Shown: in pieces, positions 37,152-48,018 of the stretch | Position numbering within the stretch: the stretch's first letter is position 1 | Layout: the number at the start of each line of letters is the position of its first letter | Assembly (NCBI GenBank): GCA_905250115.1 | Contig: CAJNOI010000008.1 | Coordinates: 62,001 to 126,000 of the forward strand | Reading direction: 5' to 3' | DNA: 64,000 nucleotides | From: Adineta steineri | Taxonomy: Eukaryota; Rotifera; Eurotatoria; Adinetida; Adinetidae | The notes under the pieces: generated by a model | Database searches by the model: none | Seen by the model: only the letters and a program-made list of their open reading frames with translations | What the model was told of the DNA's origin: nothing | Translations under genes and position numbers: made by a program

Positions 37152-37460
37152 CTCTGAGGCATACTCTGTTATGGAATCGGAGGTGTTCCTAACAGCTACA
37201 TCCTAATTGTGCCTTAGATTACTGATCGTAGGAATTGTAAAAGGTTTTGTTAAGATTTCAAGGACATAAAATATGTATGAGTTATATACGATGTTTATTG
37301 AATCTTATCAAAGAAGGTTTTCTTGATTGATTTAGAATAATAAGATTACGATATTTGTGACTAAATATAATGTTTTCCCTCGTGTACAATAACAAATAAA
37401 AGGATTACAAGAAGTTTTTTTTTATAAATAGTTGTATATGTGTGTGATGGGTTAATTATT

Positions 37461-38126
37461 TTAGTGTTCATTTTTATTTGGTAAAGATAGAGATGAATAA
37501 AATCTCCGATGTGGATTGTAAATATATGAGTGATCGATTTCTTCGAAGTTATTTTGAGATGGTGGACTAATACGAAATATAGGTAAAGAATTTAAATCAG
37601 CCTGAGTTTGAGGTAATGAATGATGATGATAACTTGCAGTTGGAATAGGTATTGGTGACGTTGGTGATTTGTTAAGGTCAAGCATATCTAAGAAAAATAG
37701 TATAAATACATTATAGATAAGATTTTTTATACTTTTTTGTTGTTGAATATCTTCTTTATCATCATCATCGTCGTCATTTCTTTTTCGACGAGGTGCTGTC
37801 GCTATAGCAAGAGCACGTCGTTCCATACCCATGAAATTATTTTGTAATCTAATTTCGTTGTTTCTAACACTATGATGAAAAAATGCCACTGGCGTAAATG
37901 TTCGAAATGAACTATTTATTGAATTGCGTCGTTCTTAAAAAATTTATCGATAAGTTTATGAAACTAAAATGAATTAAGACTCACCAGTAATTTGAAATGG
38001 CGGACGTTGTTGTAAAAAAGAATTAGTAGGTGACTAAAATATTAGAAGTAATCGAAATATACATTGTCTTATTTTTACACTTACTGGTAATTGATCGTTT
38101 TGATTCGGTGATGATTGTTGATTCAT
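37461..38126 (-). CDS. Small Pro/Ser/Asn-rich protein (unknown)
   Basis: Four exons (38085-38126, 37985-38033, 37733-37933, 37461-37687) encode 172 residues. The first 30 residues are polar and Gln/Pro-rich. The middle (RRNSINSSFRTFTPVAFFHH, then NNFMGMERRALAI) is the best candidate for a conserved motif. It is followed by a basic cluster (APRRKRN), an Asp run and a tail with Ser-Pro sites (SPTSPIPIP). No membrane segment or enzyme motif was found, and nuclear localisation is plausible. The last intron is only 45 bp, divisible by three and stop-free in frame, so an intron-retained protein is possible. No family was recognised. Confidence 0.65.
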
Positions 38127-39796
38127 TGTTGTCGCTTAATTATTCTGTATTAAAATTGTCTGCAAATTCAGCAGTAGATAGTATGCACTTGTTTGTATTA
38201 AGTTTAAATGCTCTAAGAAAAATCTTTTTCTTTTCTGTTGTCAGTTGCAAACTGTTCTTGCTAATATGCACTTAGTTGGGAAATAACAAAAAATCTCAAA
38301 TAAATTCTTGAACATGTCTCCGTGCATGTTCATTCGAAGAAACGACAAAGATGATTCTAATTGTTTGTTCTTATTTCTTTTTTTATCTCATATTGTCTAT
38401 AATTAAAAAATCTCATTTAATTAATGACATTTATGATAACATCATATGCATAATTTAAAAAAAAATAGTACTTATTTTTACACTAAACTTTATTAGTACG
38501 TTATTTTTTTTTAAATTCTACTTTTTGCCTATATACTTACTAATATTTTAAAAATTTATGCACAAAATGTTTTTATTAATTATATCATCCAAAAGCGTTT
38601 TATTGACTCTATTCCTATGAGAAGAATTATCTACGTATAGTATTAACATTGCTATTTAAAGTCAAGTATCCTCATTGTCTAGGTTATATATATATATCAT
38701 TAATAAGACTTCATATTTATTTTTATATTTGCGGGTACACTAAACTCCCAGCTGACGTATTAATATATTTGATATAATACCTAAAGTTTTGCTTTGAATA
38801 AAATGTATATACAATATTTTCTTTGTAAAAATTATATTTTTAATACTTTATATGATATTCTTTGATTGTTTTTTTTATTAATTATACTAGTCATACATCT
38901 CTGGACCAAAGTATTATAAATTGAAATAACATTCGTAGGAAAGAGTACAAATCAGTGATCTTACATAAATTATAAAGAGTTTTCAAAATATATCCATAAC
39001 AGTTTATTATTCTAACCACAGTCAATAAAAAGGATAATCGAGTCGAAATTTCAAAAATGCAAACAGTCTGATTTATTCGCGATTATATCCGTTACAATGC
39101 CATTATATTTTAGTTTTACACACAAAAATCTATTGTATTTTAAATAATTTTATTGAATGAGAGTTCAATAAGCTTTCGTAGCATCATATGCAACTATTTT
39201 CTGCTGTTATCAGTAGATAGGAAACATCAATGATATTACGGAGTATTTATTTTGATCTTTTTTTTAAAATAGCAATCATACTTATAAAAGTTGGACTCAG
39301 TGAACAAAAGAATAACTAGTAAAATTTTTTTTCGATAAGTTCTCTAAGAATATTCGTTTTCAAGCGACGTCTATCGTTAAAAAAATTCGAATAATACCAA
39401 AGTCATTTAAATATTTTTTTTACTTTCTAGAAAAATAAAAGTAAATTAATTAACTTTTTATTTATTTAAAAAGTAAACACTTTACTTAACTTATATATTA
39501 CATATATGTGTGGTTACCATTTAGGAGAGTCCAATGAATGCAGGGAAAACACGGATGCCATAATAGAAGTACATGTACTCGATATTGTGTCACGATGAAT
39601 GGTTTTGGCACTTTAAGCTGGTCGTATATTGAAAATATGCGTTCTTTCTTATTACTTATGTTTTCGCAGTATTTTTCTCAAATTTAATATTTATGCTGCT
39701 AAACTTAAATATTTGACTTTGTGTACATGTTGATCCATTTCGTTAACAAATTTTATTTATTATTTAATTCGACTTTATTCTGGTTTTTAATTAGAT
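38127..39796. other. Intergenic stretch between divergent genes
   Basis: About 1.7 kb between a minus-strand gene ending at its start (38126) and a plus-strand start (39797), so promoters for both genes should lie here. AT-rich, with no coding signal and no repeat recognised. Confidence 0.45.
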
Positions 39797-42700
39797 ATGG
39801 AACAAAAATTAAATCTAATTGAAGGAATGTATCGTTTTGATCAATCAATTCATCAATGGATTTTATCTCCATGTATATCATTAATATCCGATGATTTGAA
39901 AAATTCATGTACTGATGATATGTATATTCCAAAACATTGTCAATTTATAACATGGAATATTCATTCTGATTTAGTTTTTCCTAATTTTCGATATCAAGCA
40001 ATATTAAAAACACTTCAAAAATTATTACCAGATATTATTTGTTTACAAGAAGTTACATTCGATTTTCTTAATCTTCTATTGAATGAAATATGGTTACAAG
40101 AAAATAATTATTATATTATTATAATGGGGAATATTCTTGATCATAATCAAAAACAAACTTATGGACAATTAATACTAACGAAGAATTTTCATGCTCGAGC
40201 ATTTTCAATATGTCCACTTTATTTATCTGAAGATTCACCAAGTATAAAACAACAAGAAGTGAAAAAATATATTATTGCTCGATTTGGATTACATTTAGAA
40301 GTAACAATTGATCTTGTTAATCTTCAGCTAGATGATGTAGATGAAAAACGTTGTCAAGCATTAGAATATTTTTTTAAAACAATGAATATGCAAAATTATA
40401 TGCTTATTGGAGATTTTAATTTTGGAGATAATCATATAAAAGAACAACATATACTTCAAAAATATCAATTACAAATACATGATCTATGGAAAGATATTTA
40501 TGATATCGAAGAGGTAAAATTTGGCATTTTTATCATAAAACGAATAGAAATGCATCGTATGTTTTTTTTCTCTAGAATCCTGGCTATACATTTGATCCAT
40601 CTCAATCACAAATTAGCCATCGTTTTGATCGATATTTGCTTCATCTATTACAAAATCTGTCCTATTCTATTGAACATCTTAATATGATTGGTCTTGATAC
40701 AATACTTATTGATTCTATAAATAATAAACGTATGAATCAATCAGATCATTTTGGATTACAATTAATTTTAAATTTTCAGATACGTGCAATCAGCGATTGC
40801 TCAGCACTTGCAATAGTACCTGCAATAAATATGGAACCATTAACTGAATTAGTTCGTGAACAATGTGATTCATTAAGTAATCGATGGCCAATACATATTA
40901 GTTTATTTTGGCCATTTTTTGATTTAGCAAATACTCAAGATGATAATGAGGAAATTATTCTTCTACCATTAAGACTTTTACTTGCTCAATTCGAATCTTT
41001 TGATATAGAAATAAATGAAATTGATCTTTCAATCGAAAATCATACTATTTTTATGCCATTAAATTTCCAATCAAATAAATATATTAAACAACTACATGCG
41101 CAAATTAAACAATTGTTTTCACAATGTTTGTGTAAGACGATTGATGATAATTACAATCCATATTTAACAATTGGACAACTTGATGGTCAAGTTAAATCAA
41201 AACTAAGTGAGTAGAAAACAAAGTCTTTTATAAATATCTAAATTTAATGTTTTATTAGCTTTACCAAATTCAGTTCAATTTCCTGTACGATATATTTCAA
41301 TTTTACAAAAATCGACATCATTTCATGTAACTTACCAATTACCATTAGGTTCAGTGCTTGAACCAATCGGTTTAAATCAATTCGGTCATATCAATTGTGA
41401 TTTAGAAGAGTTTTTTAATCAAATGAATCTTTACGAAAATAGAAAATCTTATGAACAAAAACAAGAAAAATTTCATCGTTTATCAATTTGTTTTGAAGAA
41501 ATTTTTAATAAAAATACATTACATTGTTTTACATGCGCATTTCTACCATATGGAAGTTTTCGTCTTGTGAGTTACCTTGTTTTATACAAAAACAAATCAA
41601 TATTTAAATTTATTTTTAGGGTTTAAATGGCGAAGATCTTGATACAGTACTTGTTTTATCTCAACAAAAATCTTTAGAAAATAAAACAAATCTTGATCAA
41701 ACGTTTCTTCGTTTACGTTATCAATTACCTGAATTAACTAATTTAATATTAGATTTACTTGAAAAACAAATACATCATGTTTTTAATAATGAAATAATTG
41801 ATTGTCGAAATATTCAAGCAATTTATCCAATTCTATCAATTTTATTTAATGATCAAACAAGAGTAGAAATATTTGTACAAATTAAAGAAGTATCTGTAAT
41901 AGATGAAATAGATTTACTTTCAAATTTTTATGAACCAATACATGGAGTAAGTAAAAAAGAGATAGGAAATTAGTGAAATTTATATCTTAATTTAGGTTCA
42001 TGATATCGAACGTCTCATAATTTATGTTCGTTATCCAATTATTTTTCAATATTTTCTAACTTTTATTCGTACTTGGGCGCAACATACTGGTATTTATGGT
42101 CAAGTTTATGGTTATTTAGGTGGTTTTTCTTGGGCAATCTTATGTGCATATATTTGTCATAAATTTTTATCGTTAAATACTTATTCATTTTCTCTTGAAC
42201 AATTTTTCATCTTAATTCAAAAATTCTTTTCAATCTATTCACAGTTCAATTGGACATATGAATCACTTTGTTTATCTACTAAAATTCATTATTCTGATCC
42301 AACAAATGTCGATAATCGTGGTTCAATGCGTATATTATGTCCAAGTCCACCATTTAATAATACTTCACGTTCAACAATAAATTCAACACGTTATTTAATA
42401 ATTCAGAATTTCCAACATGTTCATAAAATAATCGAAAAAACAAAAAACTATAATGATACACTTAAAGAAATTCTTCAATTATCAAATCAATTTCCTAATA
42501 AAACAATTCAATCGATTTTACAGTTAACATTATCTGGTCAAACAATAAGTGAACTTCATCAATGGGTTGGTTATATGAAATCTCGTTTGGCACATTTTTT
42601 AACAGATTGTGAAGAAGATTGTGAATTATTTGTTCAGACAGATACGAAGATTGAAATAAGAAAAAAAAATCTTGAAAGATATTATTCTATTGGTTTTCAA

Positions 42701-42859
42701 GTCAATGAACAAATATTAAGTCGTCATCGACAATTTTATTATTCGTTAAATAAATTTCTTGATCAATTTAAATTATGTTCATTTCGAAGTGATACAATGA
42801 AATTTTCATATAAATTAATGTCAATAAATGATTGGAATAATCAACGTACACAAATATAA
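39797..42859 (+). CDS. Fusion: TDP2-like EEP + 2H-phosphoesterase-like + poly(A)-polymerase-like
   Basis: Five exons (39797-40513, 40576-41206, 41259-41566, 41620-41946, 41996-42859) encode 948 residues. Residues about 45-305 are an endonuclease/exonuclease/phosphatase domain closest to tyrosyl-DNA phosphodiesterase 2: ITWNIH (N54), CLQEV (E85), GDFNF (D206/N208), HRFDRYLL and QSDHFG (D296/H297). The usual His of the SHLES motif reads NLQLDD (Q177). Residues about 310-450 look like a 2H phosphoesterase with one intact motif (HIS, 346-348) and a second that reads YLT (435-437) instead of HxT. Residues about 530-660 are a nucleotidyltransferase (GS at 548-549, DLD at 558-560), followed by a poly(A)-polymerase central domain (WAQHTGIYGQVYGYLGG). 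Together they suggest RNA- or DNA-end processing; the substrate is unknown. Confidence 0.88.
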
Positions 42860-42966
42860 ATAATTCGATTTTGAATTTTGTTTTTAAATAAAAGAAATAA
42901 AAATTTGTTTTTTTAAATAAGTATTACGTTTTATTAGATAATTTTATTTTTTGATTTTGATAAATA
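42860..42966 (+). promoter_or_regulatory. 107-bp gap with polyadenylation-like and acceptor-like signals
   Basis: Between the stop of the fusion gene and the start of the cold-shock gene there are AATAAA words (about 42887-42900) and a T-rich tract ending in TTTTATTAG at about 42938. The spacing and order (cleavage signal, then acceptor, then ATG) resemble an operon junction resolved by spliced-leader trans-splicing, which bdelloid rotifers are known to use. This is an inference. Confidence 0.4.
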
Positions 42967-44657
42967 ATGTTATCAAGCATATATGTTCATCTTATGAGAT
43001 CTGTTCGACCGATTCATAACTATCAACAACATTTTCTTCGTTTATTAAGTACAGCTGAACCGAATTTATCACAAACTATGTCGAACAATCGTGAAACTGG
43101 TGTTGTAAAACGCTTCTCAAAAGATAAAGGTTATGGTTTTATAACAAAAAACAGTGATGGAACCGATTGTTTTGTTCAGTATGTTGATTTATATTTATTG
43201 AATTTAATTTAATTTTTTTATTTTCAAGTTTTAAAAGTATCAATGCAGTTGGCTTTAAATTACTTGAACAAGGGCAAGAAGTGGAATTTACTGCAGTTCA
43301 AGGTGACAAAGGACTTGAAGCAAGAGTAAGTTCAATAAATTTCATTCGTTGATAAACAGAGCGCAAAAACAAACCGGCGTTTTGGATATGCACTCGAACA
43401 GATTCTCAAAAAATGAATCGGAACTGAACTAGTAAAAGCCGATTCGATTCGCTCTCTGTTGATAAAGTACTTTCCGCTGAGGGAGATTGATCAGAGTTTA
43501 GATATAGATTATTATTGTCGTCAGTGACCGGATTGGGACAAAGACATTTCGCACTAGGTATTTCGAACTACCGCACATATGACCGGGTGTTCGGAAATGA
43601 TTTTTCTCCTAAACAACTTCTATTACCAACACCGTATCTTTTTCCCTTGTGTCGGTAGATCGTAACGAACATCTACTACAGGAAATCGTAATGAAAAGTT
43701 AGTGCGAAATGTCTCATTCTCGAAATTCTAAATATAATATGGTTAATCTAGTAAAAATTTACCTTTTTTCGTGTCTACCTCTTGCATAACTTTTCATCAT
43801 TAATTCATTTTGTTTACTTTAGGATGTTCATGTAGTTAATGGTGGAGGAGGTCGTTCATCATTTATTCCTGGTTCATCTCCAAAATCTACTTCATCGAGA
43901 TATGGTTTTGGTAATCCATCACGAAATCAATCATCATCTGCATTTAATTATGGTGGTAATACATCATCTGATTTACACTCTATAGATCAAGATTCAACAC
44001 CAAACGAGAGATCATATGATTTTAGTGGAGGTTTCAACAATTCAAATTCAGAAAATTTATTTTCTTCACGAAGAACACAAACAGATAGTCGAAAACGTGA
44101 AACAGGTTCCGTTAAACGATGGACAGAAGAACGCGGCTTTGGTTTTATTCGTCGAAGTAATGGTGGTCCAGATCTTTTCTGTCATACTCGAAGTCTAAAA
44201 GATGGTTTACGATCACTTGACGAAGTAAGTTTTTAATAACAAGAAAATTTCAATAATAAAAAATTTCTTTAGGGTCAATTAGTTGAATTTCGAATTCAAA
44301 GAACTGATAAAGGTGAAGAGGCACGTGATGTTTCAATCTTTAATGAAGATTCACCTTCAAATCAACGACAAGAAACAACTAGTAATCCCGATGAACGTTA
44401 TACAGGCACTGTTCGAAAGTAAATATTTTCATTTTTGTTATATTTTCTCAACTAAAGAACTCTTTTTTAGATGGATAGGAGAAAAGGGTTTTGGATTTAT
44501 AACACGTGATAACGGTGACTCCGATGTATTTGTTCATATTCGAAATTTATCTGATGGTACAATGCAATTAGAAGAAGGACAACAAGTTGAATTTAATATT
44601 GTATCAAATGAAAAAGGTGAAACAGCGCAAAATGTAACTGTTTGTAATGAAAATTAA
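42967..44657 (+). CDS. Triple cold-shock-domain RNA-binding protein
   Basis: Five exons (42967-43178, 43229-43325, 43823-44224, 44273-44418, 44471-44657) encode 347 residues. Three cold-shock domains are visible, each with the two RNA-contact motifs: residues about 44-103 ([13 protein letters not shown]), about 195-260 ([13 protein letters not shown]) and about 281-345 ([13 protein letters not shown]). A Gly/Ser/Asn-rich linker separates the first two. The first 37 residues are rich in Arg, His, Leu and Ser with no acid before position 31, resembling a mitochondrial targeting peptide. A second Met at 38 directly precedes the first domain and could start a cytosolic form. Single-stranded RNA or DNA binding is expected (Y-box/CSD family). 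The third-exon intron (43326-43822) is enlarged by mini-elements. Confidence 0.9.
43357..43458. mobile_element. 102-bp hAT-like mini-element in the cold-shock gene intron
   Basis: It begins CAGAGCG and ends CGCTCTCTG, so the ends are inverted copies differing by two inserted bases. The exact 8-bp direct repeat TTGATAAA flanks it (43349-43356 and 43459-43466). The interior is AT-rich with no coding potential. The structure fits a very short non-autonomous hAT element. Confidence 0.7.
43542..43714. repeat. Inverted-repeat element with 15-bp arms
   Basis: AGACATTTCGCACTA at 43542-43556 is repeated in perfect inverse orientation at 43700-43714, with a spacer of about 140 bp. Less perfect complementarity continues outward (GGGACAA versus GAGAATG). 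No clear target duplication was found. It is probably a second mini-element in the same intron. Confidence 0.6.
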
Positions 44658-44786
44658 AATCGCGTTTTGTTGTTTCGATTAAATTCAAAATAACCAATTA
44701 AAAGAATAGAAAAAAACTTTAGGATATTTATATTTTTTTTGTTTTTATTTTCTTTTTTTTCTTTATTTCAAGAAAATAAAAAAAAA
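44658..44786 (+). promoter_or_regulatory. 129-bp gap with a strong acceptor-like tract before NAA40
   Basis: A long T-rich tract ends in TTTATTTCAAG at about 44772, 15 bases before the NAA40 start codon. No in-frame upstream coding exon accompanies it. As a splice acceptor without a local donor, it fits a trans-splice site. Confidence 0.4.
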
Positions 44787-45362
44787 ATGAGAAAAAATCA
44801 AAAATTAATTGATCAAGCAAATAAACTTTCTTCTTCTGATCTATATGATTTTCTTCGTGATTTCAATCTTAATAAACTAAATAATTATCAAGTTGAAATT
44901 TTTCATGCTACACAATTAACAAATGAATATCAAAAACAAATTATAGAGTTATTTGAAATAAATATGAAACAGTTATATGAACAATCGGCATTTGGTTATA
45001 ATTATGATGAAAAACGAGATGAATTATTTTCTAATCAATCACGTTATTTAATTATTTCATTGGCAAATTCTGTATTAGCTTTTGCACATTTCCGTTTTGA
45101 TATGGATTTTGGTAAACGTGTTTTATATTTATATGAATTACAAGTAAATATGAAATATCAAGGACAAGGTTTTGGACAATCAATGATTGAACAATTAAAA
45201 ATACTTTGTCAAAAAACACAAATGTCAAAAATTGTATTAACAGTTCATAAAGTTAATACAAAAGCATATGATTTTTATATGAAAAAGTGTCAATTTGAAA
45301 GTGATATTACAGATCCGAGTGATGAAGATGTTGATTTTATTATTCTTTCTTTTACTGTATGA
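44787..45362 (+). CDS. NAA40: N-alpha-acetyltransferase 40 (NatD, histone H4/H2A)
   Basis: A single exon encodes 191 residues. NAA40 acetylates the N-terminal serine of histones H4 and H2A using acetyl-CoA. The whole family pattern is present: the helix MKQLYEQSAFGYN before the core, LAFAHFRFD, VLYLYELQV, the acetyl-CoA loop QGQGFGQ (R/Q-x-x-G-x-G/A type) and KIVLTVHKVNTKAYDFYMKK. The N-terminus is Lys/Asn-rich, as in relatives, though short. The C-terminal Cys/His-rich tail of mammalian forms is missing. The chosen ATG is the first after an acceptor-like T-tract; an upstream extension has no ATG in frame. Confidence 0.93.
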   Translation: MRKNQKLIDQANKLSSSDLYDFLRDFNLNKLNNYQVEIFHATQLTNEYQKQIIELFEINMKQLYEQSAFGYNYDEKRDELFSNQSRYLIISLANSVLAFAHFRFDMDFGKRVLYLYELQVNMKYQGQGFGQSMIEQLKILCQKTQMSKIVLTVHKVNTKAYDFYMKKCQFESDITDPSDEDVDFIILSFTV

Positions 45363-46814
45363 ATGTTATAGATTTATTCGAGAAGATTAAAAATTATTAA
45401 TTTTTGTAACTGTAATTAACGTTAAATTTAATATTCTACAAAACATGACTGATTGATTATTTATCTGTCTTTACAATATATGATAAACGAGAAGAGACAT
45501 TTTAATATGGATGTTAATAAAAGAAAAAGAGTAAATGATGGATAGTCATTTAATACAGTTATATTCTGTAGTAAAATTAGATTTTTAGAATATGTCAAGT
45601 AATCCGGAAAATAAAAATTTGGAAAAGAAACACATCAACTCGAAAGGTTTTGTGGTGTGGAAGAAAAGTAGTCTATACCTATGCGTCCACACCTACACTC
45701 ACTCTCACCCATCCACATCCATACCCAACGACGTCCGCAGGGGGGTGGATTGGGGATCGATCACCTTCCAAAAAGATTGAAATACCTGGAGGGAAGTACG
45801 GGTCGAGCATTTTTTCAGAAATTTGGAATAACTTTTTTCCATGATAAACTTTTCTGCACAGTCGTCAATCCCCCTCCCCCAAAAAAATTTTTTCTGTAGA
45901 CGTGCCTGTCCATACCCACACCAAGTCTACACCTTGAACACCCGCTACTATAACGACGATATCGGTCGCCCCAAACTTCACGATGGACTCTTACTGCTGA
46001 TGGCTTCAAATAAATAAGCTTATCAGATTCTCTCTAATATGTCCACATCTTTTACTTGTTGTGTCTTCTATTATTAATAAACTTCAGGTAAAATTTTTCC
46101 AGATTTCTTGACAATATCGATTTTCAGACAAGAAATCGAAATAGTATTCGACTAGAAAATATATAAAATCAATGACTAAAGATTTTACTTAATTGGGCTC
46201 GTCAGTGATGTTTACACTGATACTGAAATAGTTGAAAACTTTAGTTTAACATTAGAAATAATCGATATTATGAATAGGTATGGTTACAATTCAAAATCAA
46301 TTCCAGTATTAGAGATTAAACATTTATCGATGTATGTAGAAGTAATATACTCGAAAATTAGTTCAATGCTAAATTACCTATAGAATTGATGTATTATTGT
46401 AAAAATTAATAGTCCGTTCCCAAGGATAAATGAGTTATTGATGTAAAAAGAATTTCTACTTGTTAAAATCTCATCCATTAACGAACAAAAAGATGTTATT
46501 TATTTTAATATCGATAAATAAAAATGTATTCTCATTATTTGTCAATTAACAAAAAAAATCGATTCGATTTCCATTATCATCAATATGTCTGTAGACAAAG
46601 AATAACAATCAATATTTACAAGATTATATGTAAATAATTACAGTCATTACCCTGAAAAAAAGTGTTTTTTTGTTCGTATTGTTAATAAACAATACGAATA
46701 AGATTCTAATCTCTTCATAAAAGAATAATTTAACATTTTTTGTCGGAAAGAAAGTATGTTTTATATATACATAACAATATCAAAAATAAAATCTTATTTT
46801 AGATTGTCTTAATA
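45363..46814. other. Intergenic stretch with a GC-richer segment
   Basis: The segment at about 45690-46010 is richer in G and C (CCACACC/CCATACCC words, poly-G and poly-C runs) and may be an old transposon remnant, but no terminal repeats or target duplication were found. Overlapping short frames there are low-complexity. The rest is AT-rich upstream sequence of XXYLT1. Confidence 0.4.
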
Positions 46815-47824
46815 ATGTTTAAGCAGATATTTTTTCTTTCATTCATTCTTTATATTCAATCATCATCAATCATCGACATTGTCTTTACTGTCAAAAATCT
46901 ATCAACAAATGATCGTTTAAAAATGAATTTTATTACCATGATAACTTCATTATTTCAATATACATCAACAGAAAATCTTCATTTACATGTTATTGGTGAT
47001 TTAGATAGTCATCATTTTGTAAATCAAACTCTTCAAACTCTTCATTATAATCAACAAGTAATTAAATAATAACAAAAAATAATTCAAACTATCGAATTTT
47101 GTCTTTCTTTAAGATTAATCAATTGAACATTGATGATTTAACATTGAAATATCAACAATTAATCTCACCATTAATTCAACATTTTTCATCTAGTCATACT
47201 TATTACAAAGATCCTTTATTTTTTTTATCACCATTTTTACATCAAATACTTCCGGAAAATATTTCTCGTGTTATTATGCTTGATATCGATATTCGATTTG
47301 ATAATGATATACAAAAATTATATAAATTATTTGATCAATTCAATGAAAATCAAATATTAGGTATTGCTCGTGAAAATCAACCTGTTTATCGTCATCTTCT
47401 TTGGTCATATCGTCATGAAAATCCTTCGACAGACATTGGTAATCCTCCTCCATTTGGTATAACAGGTTTTAATAGTGGCGTTTTATTACTTGATTTAAAT
47501 AAAATTCGTCAATCAATTTTATTTAATAGTTATTTAGAACATTCATTTCTTATTGAACAACTTATTACGAAATATCATTTTAATCATCCACATTTAGGTG
47601 ATCAAGATTTTTATACATTATTAAGTTTTGAACATAATGAAATATTTTTTATTTTACCATGTTATTGGAATAGACAATTATGTACATGGTGGAAGGGTAA
47701 AGGTTATGATGATGTTTGGCAAAATTATTATAATTGTAATAATGAACAAAATATTAGTATTTATCATGGAAATTGTAATACACCAATACCAGATAAAATA
47801 ATCAATGAAAAAATTGAACTTTGA
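46815..47824 (+). CDS. XXYLT1: Xyloside xylosyltransferase 1 (GT8 family)
   Basis: Two exons (46815-47057, 47114-47824) encode 317 residues. XXYLT1 adds the second xylose to the xylose-glucose glycan on EGF repeats of Notch-type receptors in the endoplasmic reticulum. The GT8 DxD motif that binds UDP-sugar and Mn is in VIMLDIDIRF (D138/D140). Further family stretches are GIAREN QPVYRH, GITGFNSGVLLLDL, HLGDQDFYTLL, NRQLCTWW and IYHGNCNTPIPD. The first 20 residues are hydrophobic and act as signal anchor or signal peptide. The protein is slightly shorter than vertebrate forms, which have a longer stem. Confidence 0.94.
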
Positions 47825-48018
47825 GAGAGAGAAAGAAAAAGAAATGAGAATATTTTTTTTTGTTATAGTTGAAAAAATATGAAAGAAAAATAAATTCTAA
47901 ATGTAATATTACTTTACAAGTATTAGGAGAGAGAGTGACGGAAACAAAAAGTATATAAATTACTTGACAGTTGCCATCAACGGAGAGAGTATATATATAT
48001 TTATTTTTATAAAAATAA

